A stretch of 34,944 nt of DNA, from assembly GCA_003152875.1 (NCBI GenBank), contig PMBF01000065.1, forward strand, positions 78,543-113,486. Direction: 5' to 3'. Positions 1 through 7,880 of the stretch are shown here, in pieces. The position numbers and the translations under genes were made by a program. The DNA comes from Ignavibacteriota bacterium (lineage in GTDB: Bacteria; Bacteroidota; Ignavibacteria; UBA10030; UBA6906). A model generated the notes under the pieces. It was not told the origin of the DNA. It did not search any database and saw only the letters and a program-made list of their open reading frames with translations. Every line of letters begins with the position of its first letter. The first letter of the stretch is position 1.

Positions 1-267
1 CTGAAGGGTCCCTCATACGAAACGGCAGCAGAGGTGGACATGCTGCACCGGCTGGGGGCAGATGCGGTTGGCATGTCTACCGTTCTGGAGGTTCACCTGG
101 CCGCCGCCCTGGGGATGAGAGTTCTCGGGATCTCCTGCATTACAAACAAGGCTACCGGATTCGGAGCCCAGCGGCTTGACCACGCGGAGGTCACGGAGGT
201 GGCGGCACGAGTCAGGACACGATTCACTCAACTTCTCACCGGCATCCTTGATTCACTCCCCGGCTAG
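1..267 (+). CDS. Purine nucleoside phosphorylase, C-terminal part (5' end outside window)
   Basis: Frame 1 is open from the first base and ends in TAG at 265-267, giving 88 residues. It starts within the GPSYETAAE loop that binds the purine nucleoside in trimeric purine nucleoside phosphorylases, followed by GADAVGMSTVLEV and the LGISCITNKATG segment that carries the purine-binding Asn. The family cleaves guanosine or inosine with phosphate to the base plus ribose 1-phosphate in the cytosol for purine salvage. It is convergent with the copper ATPase gene that ends at 361. The 93 bases between them hold a weak GC-rich inverted repeat around 290-310 with no T-tract. Family assignment is firm. 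Whether it is the PunA or the MTA phosphorylase subtype cannot be told from this part. Confidence 0.9.
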   Translation: MKGPSYETAAEVDMLHRLGADAVGMSTVLEVHLAAALGMRVLGISCITNKATGFGAQRLDHAEVTEVAARVRTRFTQLLTGILDSLPG

Positions 268-360
268 ATTCTCCCGGGGCGTCTCAAGCCGGCTCTCGAG
301 CCCGGCATCCTGGATGGCTCAGTCTCACGTCAACCCGCGACATGTTCCTCCTGTCACCTG

Positions 361-2526
361 TCATCCCGCCACCCTGAGGTCGCGCGCCGTTGGTTCCGGA
401 GCAGCATCCTGGATCCCCCCCTTTTCGTCATGCACCATCCAGGCTGAACCTGCAATGACCATTGCACTGCTCAGGACCATGATGACCGCGGAAACGACAG
501 GATGAAGAAGACCTGCGAGGGCAAACCCAATTCCCCCTCCATTGAAGGCGAAGGCCCATGCAACGTTCAGGCGTATCGTCCTCCGGACCCTGCCCGAATG
601 ACTCACGAGCCAGGGGAGTCGCGGCATACTCCCGGCACACATGACGACATCGGCGGTGCTGCGCGCCAGATCCGCGGCTTCCGCAACTGCCATCCCAACC
701 GTGGCTGCACCCATGCAGGCAGCATCATTCACTCCGTCGCCCACCACGAGCACGCGTGACCCGCAGGCCATTGCCCCGCGCACTGCCTCGAGTTTCTGCT
801 CCGGTGTCATGCCGCCTCGTACTTCGGCTATCCCCACTGCCTTCCCGAGCGCAGCCACACTCTCCGTGCGATCCCCGGACAGGATGGCAAGCTGCAGGCC
901 CATAGCTTTGAGTTGCGCGACCATGGTTGCTGCCTCCGGAAGGAGAGCATCCTCAAACCGGATTGTGGCAAGAATCTTGTTTTCGTGTCGGAGCCAAGTA
1001 TAAGCGGCGTAGCTGGTTGGTGACGGAGTCCCGTGTCCGTAATAGCGGTAAGTCTCATCCCTGACCTGACCCAGGCTCAAGGCCACGAAACCTTTTCCCG
1101 GAATCAGCACCTCACCATAGATTCCCGATCCTGGAATCTCCTTGACAAATCTGGTCTTATAAGGTTCAGTGCCGCGTGACCTGGCCATTGTCGACAGGCT
1201 TCTTGAAAGGGGATGGATCGAGTTGCCGGCCAGAGAAGCAGCGGCAAGAAGGGTCTCCTCCATTCCCCCGATTGGAGAGTCTGCATCACTGTACGGAAGA
1301 CATTCCGCCACAGCCGGATGGCCCAGGGTAAGCGTGCCGGTTTTGTCGAACATGACCGTGGTGACCGTGCAAAGGCTTTCCAGGGAAGAAAATGAGCGGA
1401 AGAGGAATCCTCTCCGGGCGGCCGCCGCATAGCCGGCCGAGGCCGCCAGATTTGCCCCGATTCCAACCGAACAGGGACAAGAGATCAGAAGGACTGCCAG
1501 GAAACGAAACAGGCCGGCGGCGAACCCCTCCATGAAGCCCACTCCGACTCCGGCACCGATGGAGAGCGCCAGGACGACCGGCGTGAACCAGCGGGCCACA
1601 TGATCGGCGCACCTGAGGGCGGGCGAGCGGGATTCGAGGGCAGCTTGGGCGAGGCGTTCCATCCGGGCGAGATACATTTCAGGAGGGGAATTCAGAGCCC
1701 TCACAAGCATAGCTCCGTCATAGTTCACCGATCCGCCCAGCACGTCAGCCCCGATTTCCTTCTCGACGGCTGCCGGCTCACCCGTCAGCTGAGCCTCACT
1801 CACTGAACTCCTCCCATCCTCGACGAAACCGTCGACGGGAATCAGTTCACCCGGGCGGACGCGCACGAGATCGCCCTCCCTGATCTCCCTCGCAGGAATG
1901 GTCTCCTCTCTCCCCTGCCGCACGACCCGGGCACGATCGATGCGGCTTCCTGTGTGGGTCTTGAGATGCTCCGCCGTCTTCCTTCGGGCATTCGCCTCGA
2001 GGTACCTGCCAGAGGTCACCAGAACCAGGATCGCGCATGCCGAGTCGAAGTATCCTGGCTCCGGTCTTCCTTCTGCCACTGAGAGAACGGAGTGCGCGAA
2101 AGCGGCAAGCACACCCGATGCGATAAGAGTGTCGATGCCGGGTTGAAGCCGCAGGATCTCCCTGATCGTATTGCGAAGAAAGGGAAGGCCCAGGAGGACG
2201 GCAACGGGGAGGGAAAGCACGAGTGCCAGCCGCTGAAGGGTCAGCACGGAGTCACGGTCAAGCGGAAAGAGAAATGCGCCGCCGTACGCCGCCCAGTTCA
2301 ACACCATGACATTCATGGCAAAGAATGCGGCGATTCCAATTCTGATGAGGAGCAGGTTGGTCGAGCCGGCGGGGTGCCTCTCACCAGTGACCTGGTGCAC
2401 GAGCCAGCACCCATAGCAGCAGAAGGACACCTTTCGGGACCCCATGCGGTCCGCGGTCGGCGGCACGGACCGGGCGAGAGGCAGTCCGCAATGCGCGCAC
2501 ACGGACCTGGAGATGGTCGAGGGCAT
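361..2526 (-). CDS. ccoI: Copper-transporting P1B-type ATPase, CcoI/FixI-like, without HMA domain
   Basis: The 721-residue protein is a heavy-metal P-type ATPase of the cytoplasmic membrane. The N-terminus has a Cys cluster typical of the CcoI/FixI metal-binding domain (CAHCGLP at 10-16, FCCYGC at 35-40). It then goes directly into membrane helices from about residue 56, so the usual HMA domain is missing. Further motifs are TGE (248-250, actuator), CPC (350-352, transport site), DKTGT with phospho-Asp394, HP (438-439) and GDGVNDA (596-602). The last helices carry FN and MVLSS, close to the YN and MxxSS signature of Cu(I) pumps. CcoI-type pumps export Cu(I) towards the periplasm for oxidase CuA/CuB sites, which fits the cox locus just upstream. 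The ATG at 2526 has GGAAG about 8 bases before it and lies 21 bases after the phosphatase stop, so the two are probably cotranscribed. Confidence 0.88.
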   Translation of the reverse strand: MPSTISRSVCAHCGLPLARSVPPTADRMGSRKVSFCCYGCWLVHQVTGERHPAGSTNLLLIRIGIAAFFAMNVMVLNWAAYGGAFLFPLDRDSVLTLQRLALVLSLPVAVLLGLPFLRNTIREILRLQPGIDTLIASGVLAAFAHSVLSVAEGRPEPGYFDSACAILVLVTSGRYLEANARRKTAEHLKTHTGSRIDRARVVRQGREETIPAREIREGDLVRVRPGELIPVDGFVEDGRSSVSEAQLTGEPAAVEKEIGADVLGGSVNYDGAMLVRALNSPPEMYLARMERLAQAALESRSPALRCADHVARWFTPVVLALSIGAGVGVGFMEGFAAGLFRFLAVLLISCPCSVGIGANLAASAGYAAAARRGFLFRSFSSLESLCTVTTVMFDKTGTLTLGHPAVAECLPYSDADSPIGGMEETLLAAASLAGNSIHPLSRSLSTMARSRGTEPYKTRFVKEIPGSGIYGEVLIPGKGFVALSLGQVRDETYRYYGHGTPSPTSYAAYTWLRHENKILATIRFEDALLPEAATMVAQLKAMGLQLAILSGDRTESVAALGKAVGIAEVRGGMTPEQKLEAVRGAMACGSRVLVVGDGVNDAACMGAATVGMAVAEAADLARSTADVVMCAGSMPRLPWLVSHSGRVRRTIRLNVAWAFAFNGGGIGFALAGLLHPVVSAVIMVLSSAMVIAGSAWMVHDEKGGIQDAAPEPTARDLRVAG

Positions 2527-2547
2527 CTGGCGCTTCCACGTATCTTC

Positions 2548-3783
2548 TTACATCATGCGAATGCAGACGGCGGAGATATCATCGCCGAATCCCCCCTTCC
2601 TGCCCGTGAAGCGCTCGAGAGCGCTGAGGACGGAAGACAGAATATCCTGAGGAGAGCCCTCGGCCGTCGAGAAGATTCCCTTCAAACGGTCTTCACCGAA
2701 TTCCTCCCCCTCCTCGTTCGACGCTTCGAGGATTCCATCGGTATAGAAAAGGAACAGATCTCCGGGGCCGCACGCAACCCGCGCTGCAGCGTCAAATGCT
2801 GTATCCCTGCGCATTGCCAGTGCCGGGTTCCTGCTGCGGATCGCCCTCACATCCCGGGATGCGCGGTCCCTGTGGAGGACAGGTGGATGGCCAGCCGTGG
2901 CGATATCCACTGATCGGCCGGTGGAATCGATGCATGCACAGGCGAACGTCACAAACGTCTTGTCATCCGAGAGCTCGTACAGGGTCCGGTTCAGACTGGC
3001 AAGAACGGCAACGGGGGCCGCATCGTGCTCAAGCTGGGTGTGGAAGGCGCTCTTGGTCATGGCCGAGAGGATGCCGGCCCCGACTCCATGGCCGGTGACA
3101 TCGGCGATTGCCACAACGACACGTCCGTCAGGGAGGAGCAGGAAATCGTGATAGTCACCCGCCACCTCGCTCGTGGGAACGGTCATTCCCGAGATGGTAC
3201 AGGAGGCCGCGCTGAGCGATTCTGCGGGAATGAGGGACCGTTGGATGTCCTGCGCAATCAGCACTTCCGTTTCCAGCCGGGCCCTCCTGCCGACTTCGCC
3301 CCGGATCACCACCACGACCGTGGTGTATCCGAGGACCAGGAGGATCAGTGCCAGGCCGCCGACGATGCCGCGCTGGATGTAGACCGCCTGCAGGTCCGAG
3401 GGGGTCAGCTGGGGATGGAGAAGCGAGTGATCATCGGCATCACGCAGCGGTCCTTCGAGGCGGACGCTGAACTGACCGTCGGTCACGACGAAGCTCAACC
3501 CGCCGCCGTTCACAAACATGACGCCGGTCCAAAATGCCACGATGAGCACGGTCACCCACCATCTCCTCCCCGCAGTCAGCACGATGCTCGCCGCCAGACC
3601 GCCGGCGGCAACGGTCTGCATGGCCACGAACGTCCAGGGAAAAACCCGGATGGCAGACTGCATCAGGATGGAGAGGAGCCCGAGCACGCCGAACAACAGG
3701 AACGCCGCCAGGGCAAAGAGCCGGAGCGTGGGAGGCTTCATCTGCCTCCAGATGTCCAAGGTCTCATTCATCCTTCGGGGCAT
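2548..3783 (-). CDS. Membrane-anchored SpoIIE/RsbU-type PP2C serine phosphatase
   Basis: The 411 residues hold three hydrophobic helices at about 20-90, a roughly 50-residue non-membrane loop and a fourth helix at about 145-165. A short coiled-coil-like linker (LETEVLIAQDIQRSLIP) leads into a PPM/SpoIIE phosphatase domain. Metal-binding motifs are visible: EVAGDYHD, IADVTGHG, FYTDGILEA and FGDDIS. The family dephosphorylates serine residues, often on anti-sigma factor antagonists (RsbV/SpoIIAA type). No antagonist, switch kinase or sigma factor is encoded in this window, so the target is unknown. The start at 3783 is supported by GAGGAG five bases upstream; an internal ATG at 3771 is less well placed. 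It sits behind the terminator of the cox operon and directly before the copper ATPase. Confidence 0.85.
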   Translation of the reverse strand: MPRRMNETLDIWRQMKPPTLRLFALAAFLLFGVLGLLSILMQSAIRVFPWTFVAMQTVAAGGLAASIVLTAGRRWWVTVLIVAFWTGVMFVNGGGLSFVVTDGQFSVRLEGPLRDADDHSLLHPQLTPSDLQAVYIQRGIVGGLALILLVLGYTTVVVVIRGEVGRRARLETEVLIAQDIQRSLIPAESLSAASCTISGMTVPTSEVAGDYHDFLLLPDGRVVVAIADVTGHGVGAGILSAMTKSAFHTQLEHDAAPVAVLASLNRTLYELSDDKTFVTFACACIDSTGRSVDIATAGHPPVLHRDRASRDVRAIRSRNPALAMRRDTAFDAAARVACGPGDLFLFYTDGILEASNEEGEEFGEDRLKGIFSTAEGSPQDILSSVLSALERFTGRKGGFGDDISAVCIRMM

Positions 3784-3907
3784 GCGGACTCCTCAAGGAT
3801 CTCCCCGGAAGGGCGCCGATCCGTTCCTTCCGACCGAAGAAGCGAGTGCGCCCTCTATGGATAGCCCATCCGCGACTGTAGGCCAACGGAGGCCAATCCA
3901 ATATCGC

Positions 3908-3934
3908 AAAAATCCGGCTCAGATAATCAGCCGG
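3908..3934 (-). terminator. Rho-independent terminator of the cox operon
   Basis: Read on the minus strand, a GC stem CCGGCT/AGCCGG (6 bp, 9-base loop) is followed by A and five T. It lies about 165 bases after the stop of the DUF420/CtaM gene and about 125 bases before the phosphatase start, so it most likely ends the cupredoxin-to-ctaM transcript. The stem is short, so termination may be partial and allow readthrough into the phosphatase and copper ATPase genes. Confidence 0.6.
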
Positions 3935-3956
3935 GTGAGGTTTGCGGCCGGGTCCG

Positions 3957-3972
3957 TCCGGCTGAAGCCGGA
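3957..3972. repeat. Perfect inverted repeat, hairpin with 2-base loop
   Basis: TCCGGCT and AGCCGGA flank a central GA, forming a 7 bp stem. It shares its CCGGCT/AGCCGG core with the terminator stem only 23 bases away, so the two could form alternative pairings in RNA. There is no T-tract after it on either strand. Confidence 0.55.
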
Positions 3973-4099
3973 GGCGGCGGGGGGGAGAGGGGAGTACTTT
4001 GATGAAGCAGACTATTCACGGCTGCCGGAGAGGTCAGGCAACCCCGCTTTCCTCCGGGGCCAGAGCGGGAGAGGCGCAGCGAAGAGGAGCCTCCGCCGT

Positions 4100-4528
4100 T
4101 CACAGCGCTCCCGGGGACACCTGATAGAGCATGAGGTAGATCACCACCCCGGTAACCGATACGTATAGCCATACCGGAAGCGTCCACCGGGCAATCCGCC
4201 TGTGCCGGTCGAACCTGCGCGCAAGTCCCCGGCTGAGCGTGATCACCGCAAGCGGCGGCACGGCAACCGCGAGCACTGTGTGGCTGACAAGGATGCCAAA
4301 GTACACAGTCCGGATGAAACCTGTCCCTCCGAACCGGACTGACCCCACCTGTGAGTGGTAGATCAGATATGACGTGAGGAAGAGCGCGGATGAAACGAGG
4401 GCCGAGATCATGAAGGCCCTGTGCTGCGCGATCCGTTTGTGGCGGATCAGGTAAAACCCGGTCAGTAGTAGAACGGCTGACGTCCCGTTTAGTGCAGCAT
4501 TGAGCAGGGGGAGATCGTGGATTGTCAC
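4100..4528 (-). CDS. ctaM: DUF420 membrane protein, CtaM/YozB-like oxidase assembly factor
   Basis: The real gene is 142 residues starting at GTG 4528; a longer open frame running upstream is a shadow of ctaB. The GTG is preceded by GGAGA with 7-base spacing, and the protein then begins TIHDLPLLNAALNG, as DUF420 proteins do. Four hydrophobic segments follow, with conserved-looking His/Arg positions (LIRHKRIAQHRAFM, YLIYHSQVG, LVSHTVLA, FDRHRRIARW). DUF420 includes CtaM/YozB, which is needed for active heme-a oxidases in Firmicutes; its precise chemistry is not settled. Its place as the last gene after ctaA and ctaB agrees with an assembly role. It is separated from ctaB by 62 bases. Confidence 0.85.
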   Translation of the reverse strand: MTIHDLPLLNAALNGTSAVLLLTGFYLIRHKRIAQHRAFMISALVSSALFLTSYLIYHSQVGSVRFGGTGFIRTVYFGILVSHTVLAVAVPPLAVITLSRGLARRFDRHRRIARWTLPVWLYVSVTGVVIYLMLYQVSPGAL

Positions 4529-4535
4529 GGACTTG

Positions 4536-4540
4536 TCTCC
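4536..4540 (-). promoter_or_regulatory. Ribosome binding site that fixes the ctaM start
   Basis: GGAGA on the minus strand, 7 bases before GTG 4528. It supports the short 142-residue product over the longer open frame, whose upstream part would be out of frame ctaB sequence. Confidence 0.6.
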
Positions 4541-4590
4541 TGGGAAGGACTCGTGCAGGTTGTGGCAGATGCGTTGTGGCGCCTTGCCGG

Positions 4591-5508
4591 TTACCGGTAC
4601 GGGATCAGACGGTCGAAAACCATCACACACATCAGGGCCGGCAGGTAGACGAGAGAGGCCGCGAACAGGCGGCGCGCGGCCATGTTTGAGCGGGATCGCT
4701 GGAGTTGGGAGCCGGCGGCCAGGAAGCCCCCGCCAAGCAGGACTGCCCCGGTGAGGTACACGATCCCGAACATACCACTCAACCAGGGGATGATCGTCAT
4801 CATGACAAGTGCCATGGAATGAACGAGAATATGCCGGCAGGTTTGCGTCCCCTGTAGGTCGATGACGGACAGGAGGCGGTATCCTGCGCGGGAATAGTCC
4901 CGGCGGTACATCCATGCAAGGGAGAGGAAGTGCGGCATCTGCCAGAAAAACAAAATGCCGAAAAGGAGAAGCGCATCCCCGTCTATCGTGTTGCGCGCAG
5001 CCGCCCACCCCATCAGGGGAGGGATTGCGCCCGGGACGGCGCCGACAAGCGTCGCGTGCGGGGTGATGCGCTTCAGGGGCGTATACAGGAAGAGGTAAGA
5101 GACGAGCGTTGCCGCGGCCAGGAACGACGTCAACGGATTGACGAAGAGCGCCAGCTCCGCTATCCCCGCAAGGGCGATGCCGCACCCAAAAAACAGCGCT
5201 TCGAAGGGAGCCAGCCGTCCGGAGGGAAGCGGCCGCTGCTCCGTCCGCTTCATCAAACGGTCGTATCGCCGTTCTATGAACTGGTTAAGGGCCCCGGCCC
5301 CCCCTCCCACCAGGGCTGTGCCCGCCAGAGTGTGCAGGAGCAGCTGGGCCGACAGCGGTTTCGCGGCTCCGCCTGATGCGAGGAGGAAGCCGGCCAGTGC
5401 CGTGAGCACAGAAAGGAACGTCAGCTCAGGTTTCGCGAGGCTGACATAGTCCCACAGACGCCCCCGGTCGATAGTGATGGCGCCCTGCGTATTGACGCTT
5501 GGTTTCAT
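4591..5508 (-). CDS. ctaB: Protoheme IX farnesyltransferase (heme O synthase)
   Basis: The 305-residue integral membrane UbiA-family prenyltransferase adds a farnesyl group to heme b to make heme O, the precursor of heme A. The first Asp-rich motif region reads NQFIERRYDRLMKRTEQRPL at about 95-114, matching the N-x(4)-R-x(2)-D-x-L-M-x-R-T pattern of CyoE/CtaB. The second loop reads RRDYSRAGYRLLSV. About eight to nine hydrophobic helices are visible. The ATG overlaps the ctaA stop by four bases (ATGA), so translation is probably coupled and no Shine-Dalgarno sequence is needed or seen. Product feeds CtaA, encoded immediately upstream. Confidence 0.95.
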   Translation of the reverse strand: MKPSVNTQGAITIDRGRLWDYVSLAKPELTFLSVLTALAGFLLASGGAAKPLSAQLLLHTLAGTALVGGGAGALNQFIERRYDRLMKRTEQRPLPSGRLAPFEALFFGCGIALAGIAELALFVNPLTSFLAAATLVSYLFLYTPLKRITPHATLVGAVPGAIPPLMGWAAARNTIDGDALLLFGILFFWQMPHFLSLAWMYRRDYSRAGYRLLSVIDLQGTQTCRHILVHSMALVMMTIIPWLSGMFGIVYLTGAVLLGGGFLAAGSQLQRSRSNMAARRLFAASLVYLPALMCVMVFDRLIPYR

Positions 5509-6524
5509 GAACGTGAGAGTTGTGCCAAAGTCGATACCTCCGGCTCAGTCTGGCTAAGAGTGAACAGACGGAATGTCCGGAGGGTGATACATGCGCTTGT
5601 TGCCAGGAGCAGCGAGCCAACGGCGACGTGTACGGTAGCGATTTCGACTCCCTTGCCGGTCCAGACGGTCAGGGCGCCGAAGAGGATCTGCATCACCAGA
5701 AGAAGGCCGAGCACGATCGCCGGCTCCCGGAGCCGCTTCTCGTCCTGGTATGCCTTCAGCACGTGGAGAACGAACGAAAGCACCACAATTGCAGTGAGAA
5801 GGGCGCCAAGCCTGTGCGCGAAATTGATCCAAACCTGAGACAGCTCAACCGGCGGAAGCCCCCCTGCAAGGCGATCCTGATTGACAGCCGAGATCCCCGC
5901 GTCGGTGGCCGGCGGGAGCATCTGGCCGTATGAGAGAGGGAAATCAGGAATAGCGAGGCCTGCGTCGCTATGGCGCATCCACGCCCCCAGGATGAGCTGG
6001 ACGAGCAGAATGCCTGAGACGGAGAGGGCCAGCCTGCGTGTCTTGTCGGCCACCGGCATTTCCCTGGGCACCACCCGCTTCCATCCAGGCGAGGTCACCA
6101 GGGCGATGATGACCGTAAGGCCGAAGAACGATTGTGCCAGCGTCGCGTGCATGACCGAGATCGGCGTGGGCAGGAGGAAGAGGACCGTCAGCCCTCCCAG
6201 GACGCCCTGCACGATCACCGCCGCGAGACCCGCGAGGCCGAGGATTCTCACCCAGCGCCTCTCCTCCGCTTTCCAGAGCCAGTAGGCCAGAACAATCATG
6301 AGCATGCCGACGAAGGTAGCCACCATCCGGTGGCCATGCTCGTAGAGAATGCCTCCGACCATCGGGGGCATCAGCTTGCCGTACGAGAGGGGCCAGTCGG
6401 GAACGGAAAGGCCGGAACCGGTGCTTGTGACCAGCCCTCCGGCTATGACCAGGAGAAAGGTGCAGCATGCGGTGAATACCGCAAACCGGTGCAGCCTTCG
6501 TTGGGATGGAGTCCAGGTGTCCAT
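5505..6524 (-). CDS. ctaA: Heme A synthase
   Basis: The 339-residue, eight-helix membrane protein belongs to the COX15/CtaA family, which oxidises the C8 methyl of heme O to the formyl group of heme A. Two related halves are visible: SGLSVPDWPLSYGKLMPP in the first and AGLAIPDFPLSYGQMLPP in the second. Heme-ligand His candidates are EHGHR, VMHATLAQ, NFAHRLG and TVHVAVG. The extracellular loop cysteines known from Bacillus CtaA are absent, as in the cysteine-less class. I place the start at ATG 6524, with AAGGA 9 bases upstream, rather than at an in-frame GTG at 6554 that lacks well-spaced binding sequence. It follows coxB by 34 bases and overlaps ctaB by four. Confidence 0.93.
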   Translation of the reverse strand: MDTWTPSQRRLHRFAVFTACCTFLLVIAGGLVTSTGSGLSVPDWPLSYGKLMPPMVGGILYEHGHRMVATFVGMLMIVLAYWLWKAEERRWVRILGLAGLAAVIVQGVLGGLTVLFLLPTPISVMHATLAQSFFGLTVIIALVTSPGWKRVVPREMPVADKTRRLALSVSGILLVQLILGAWMRHSDAGLAIPDFPLSYGQMLPPATDAGISAVNQDRLAGGLPPVELSQVWINFAHRLGALLTAIVVLSFVLHVLKAYQDEKRLREPAIVLGLLLVMQILFGALTVWTGKGVEIATVHVAVGSLLLATSACITLRTFRLFTLSQTEPEVSTLAQLSRS

Positions 6525-6558
6525 GGTGGAATGTCCTTGTTCAGGAGTGAGCACAATC

Positions 6559-7497
6559 CTACTGGGCGAGAAGGGCCGACTGTTCCGCCATCCAGGCCCT
6601 GTAGGCGCTGTCCGGTTCGATTGTGACGAATCCCCGCATCCGGTAGTGTCCGAGCCCGCAAAGCTGGGCGCAGGCGATCTCGGTCGGCGTGTCCGGGGCT
6701 GCGACGACCCTCCCGATCCCCTTCAGGCTGAGGGCCTGAATGACATCGGGAGTCAGCGGTGACCCGGCAGCAACGACCACCAACCCCTGCGCATCGACAA
6801 CTGCTTCAAGCGTGCTCAACAACGAGAGATCGCGGAGTGAATCGGCCGGGTCAATCCGGACGGAGGATGCCATCATGAGGCGCATCTCCGCGGAAGTCTT
6901 TTCCGGGATGAACCAGAGGCGAACCCTCTGGCCAGGGATCGCATCCTGCTTGAGGCGGAAAAGCGGAAGCGAAAAGCTGTGAATGACATCCTTTGATGAC
7001 AAATAGATGACCACAGGCCGACCGACGGGGAGGTGCATGACGTTCAGCGTGGTAATGTCGTCTTTTGCAGCCGGGTCGTTCCTGTCGAGACCGAGGGGGT
7101 TTTCAGGCGTCACGAGCGAGATGTCGGCTCTGCCGAACACGCCATCCGGCCCCGGGTAGTGGATGTTCCATGCGAACTGTTCCGCCACCACCCGGACCAC
7201 CGTGGCATCCCGGTCGGCCGGAGCGGCGTCGATCCGGCCTGCCCAGAAGGGAAGCGCGACGCCTACCAACAGCGTGATTTCGACCACTGCAATGCTGATT
7301 TCGGAGAGCCACCCAAACCGGTTAAGTCTTGATGAGCTGGCCGGCGAATTTCCGGAAGAACGGCGCCCCCGGACAATGGCTGCAGCGAGAAATATCCCCC
7401 ACCCCACAAACACTACGGCTATGAGGATGTGCACCATCAGCATCAGGTTGTCTATCTGAGCTCCGTGCTCAGCGCCGTTCGGAGGCAAACCGGGCAT
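6559..7497 (-). CDS. coxB: Cytochrome c oxidase subunit II with an extra segment in the CuA domain
   Basis: The 312 residues have two membrane helices (about 18-42 and 66-87) and a periplasmic cupredoxin domain that takes electrons at a binuclear CuA site. Ligands visible are His173 (DVIHSF), Cys276, Cys280, His284 and Met287 in CAQLCGLGHYRM. The usual Glu between the two cysteines is Gln278. The aromatic entry region is QFAWNIHYPG (107-116). Between FIPEKT (196-201) and PTEIACAQLC the usual few residues are replaced by about 70, including AQGLVVVAAGSPLTPDVIQA. There is no C-terminal cytochrome c domain and no CxxCH anywhere, so the donor is a separate protein. It starts 9 bases after the CPICFG gene, with GGGGAG near the ATG. 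Confidence 0.92.
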   Translation of the reverse strand: MPGLPPNGAEHGAQIDNLMLMVHILIAVVFVGWGIFLAAAIVRGRRSSGNSPASSSRLNRFGWLSEISIAVVEITLLVGVALPFWAGRIDAAPADRDATVVRVVAEQFAWNIHYPGPDGVFGRADISLVTPENPLGLDRNDPAAKDDITTLNVMHLPVGRPVVIYLSSKDVIHSFSLPLFRLKQDAIPGQRVRLWFIPEKTSAEMRLMMASSVRIDPADSLRDLSLLSTLEAVVDAQGLVVVAAGSPLTPDVIQALSLKGIGRVVAAPDTPTEIACAQLCGLGHYRMRGFVTIEPDSAYRAWMAEQSALLAQ

Positions 7498-7506
7498 GGC
7501 ACTCCC

Positions 7507-7752
7507 CTATTCAGATGGAGGAGTGTGCATCCGCTGCAACCGGCGGATGCGTAGAGCAAACGCGCCAAAGGAACCCATTACCCCCATCGTGACCCCCAGG
7601 AGCACCAGAATCGACTGGGCGGCCGCCTGTGTCGTCTGAGAATCCTTGTCGCCAAAACAGATGGGACAGGCTATCGACGGTACCACGAGAAACAACATCA
7701 ATGCGGTAATGGTAACCTGATGCAGTACAAGGCGGTTGATCGTATGGTTCAA
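7507..7752 (-). CDS. Small exported CPICFG membrane protein of the oxidase locus, function unknown
   Basis: An 81-residue protein with a hydrophobic N-terminal stretch (about 15-28) ending in PSIA, then CPICFGDKDSQTTQAA, then a second helix (about 46-65) and a basic tail RIRRLQRMHT. The layout suggests a cleaved or anchored signal sequence, a short periplasmic Cys pair and a C-terminal anchor. Small proteins with a CPxCFG motif between oxidase subunits occur in several phyla, but I know of no assigned function. The Cys pair could bind copper or act in thiol chemistry. CPIC is not followed by His, so it is not a heme c site. The annotated start is TTG 7752 with no clear binding sequence; an ATG at the LMLFLVV segment is an alternative. 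Confidence 0.7.
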   Translation of the reverse strand: MNHTINRLVLHQVTITALMLFLVVPSIACPICFGDKDSQTTQAAAQSILVLLGVTMGVMGSFGAFALRIRRLQRMHTPPSE

Positions 7753-7880
7753 AGTTGTTCGGGGTATTAACAGTGAGGCACGGAATACTTCCTGATCTCT
7801 TATCTACAAAACAAGAAATCCTCTCGGGAAATTCCTTTACCGGGGAACTGAAGCCCGATTCGTGCTTCTCGCCAGTCGCT

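Larger units (their letters stand above)
3784..4099. other. Intergenic region between ctaM and the phosphatase gene
   Basis: These 316 bases lie between two minus-strand genes. No reading frame here looks like a protein. The region carries two hairpins with the same CCGGCT/AGCCGG stem: one followed on the minus strand by a T-run (terminator, 3908-3934), the other at 3957-3972 without one. A purine-rich G stretch at about 3973-3995 lies between the second hairpin and ctaM. I see no convincing promoter for the phosphatase gene, although one should lie between 3784 and 3905 if the terminator is efficient. Confidence 0.6.

Noticed and set aside
268-360. Bidirectional terminator between the purine nucleoside phosphorylase and copper ATPase genes
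   Set aside because: The inverted repeat near 290-310 is imperfect, with a bulge, and has no T-tract on either strand.
4100-5185. 361-residue open frame on the minus strand covering ctaB and the DUF420 gene
   Set aside because: Its first two thirds are Arg/Pro-rich out-of-frame ctaB sequence. Only the last 142 residues look like a protein, and they have their own GTG and ribosome binding site.
7620-7700. CPIC in the small oxidase-locus protein as a heme c site
   Set aside because: CxxC is followed by Phe, not His. No CxxCH motif was seen in any supported protein.
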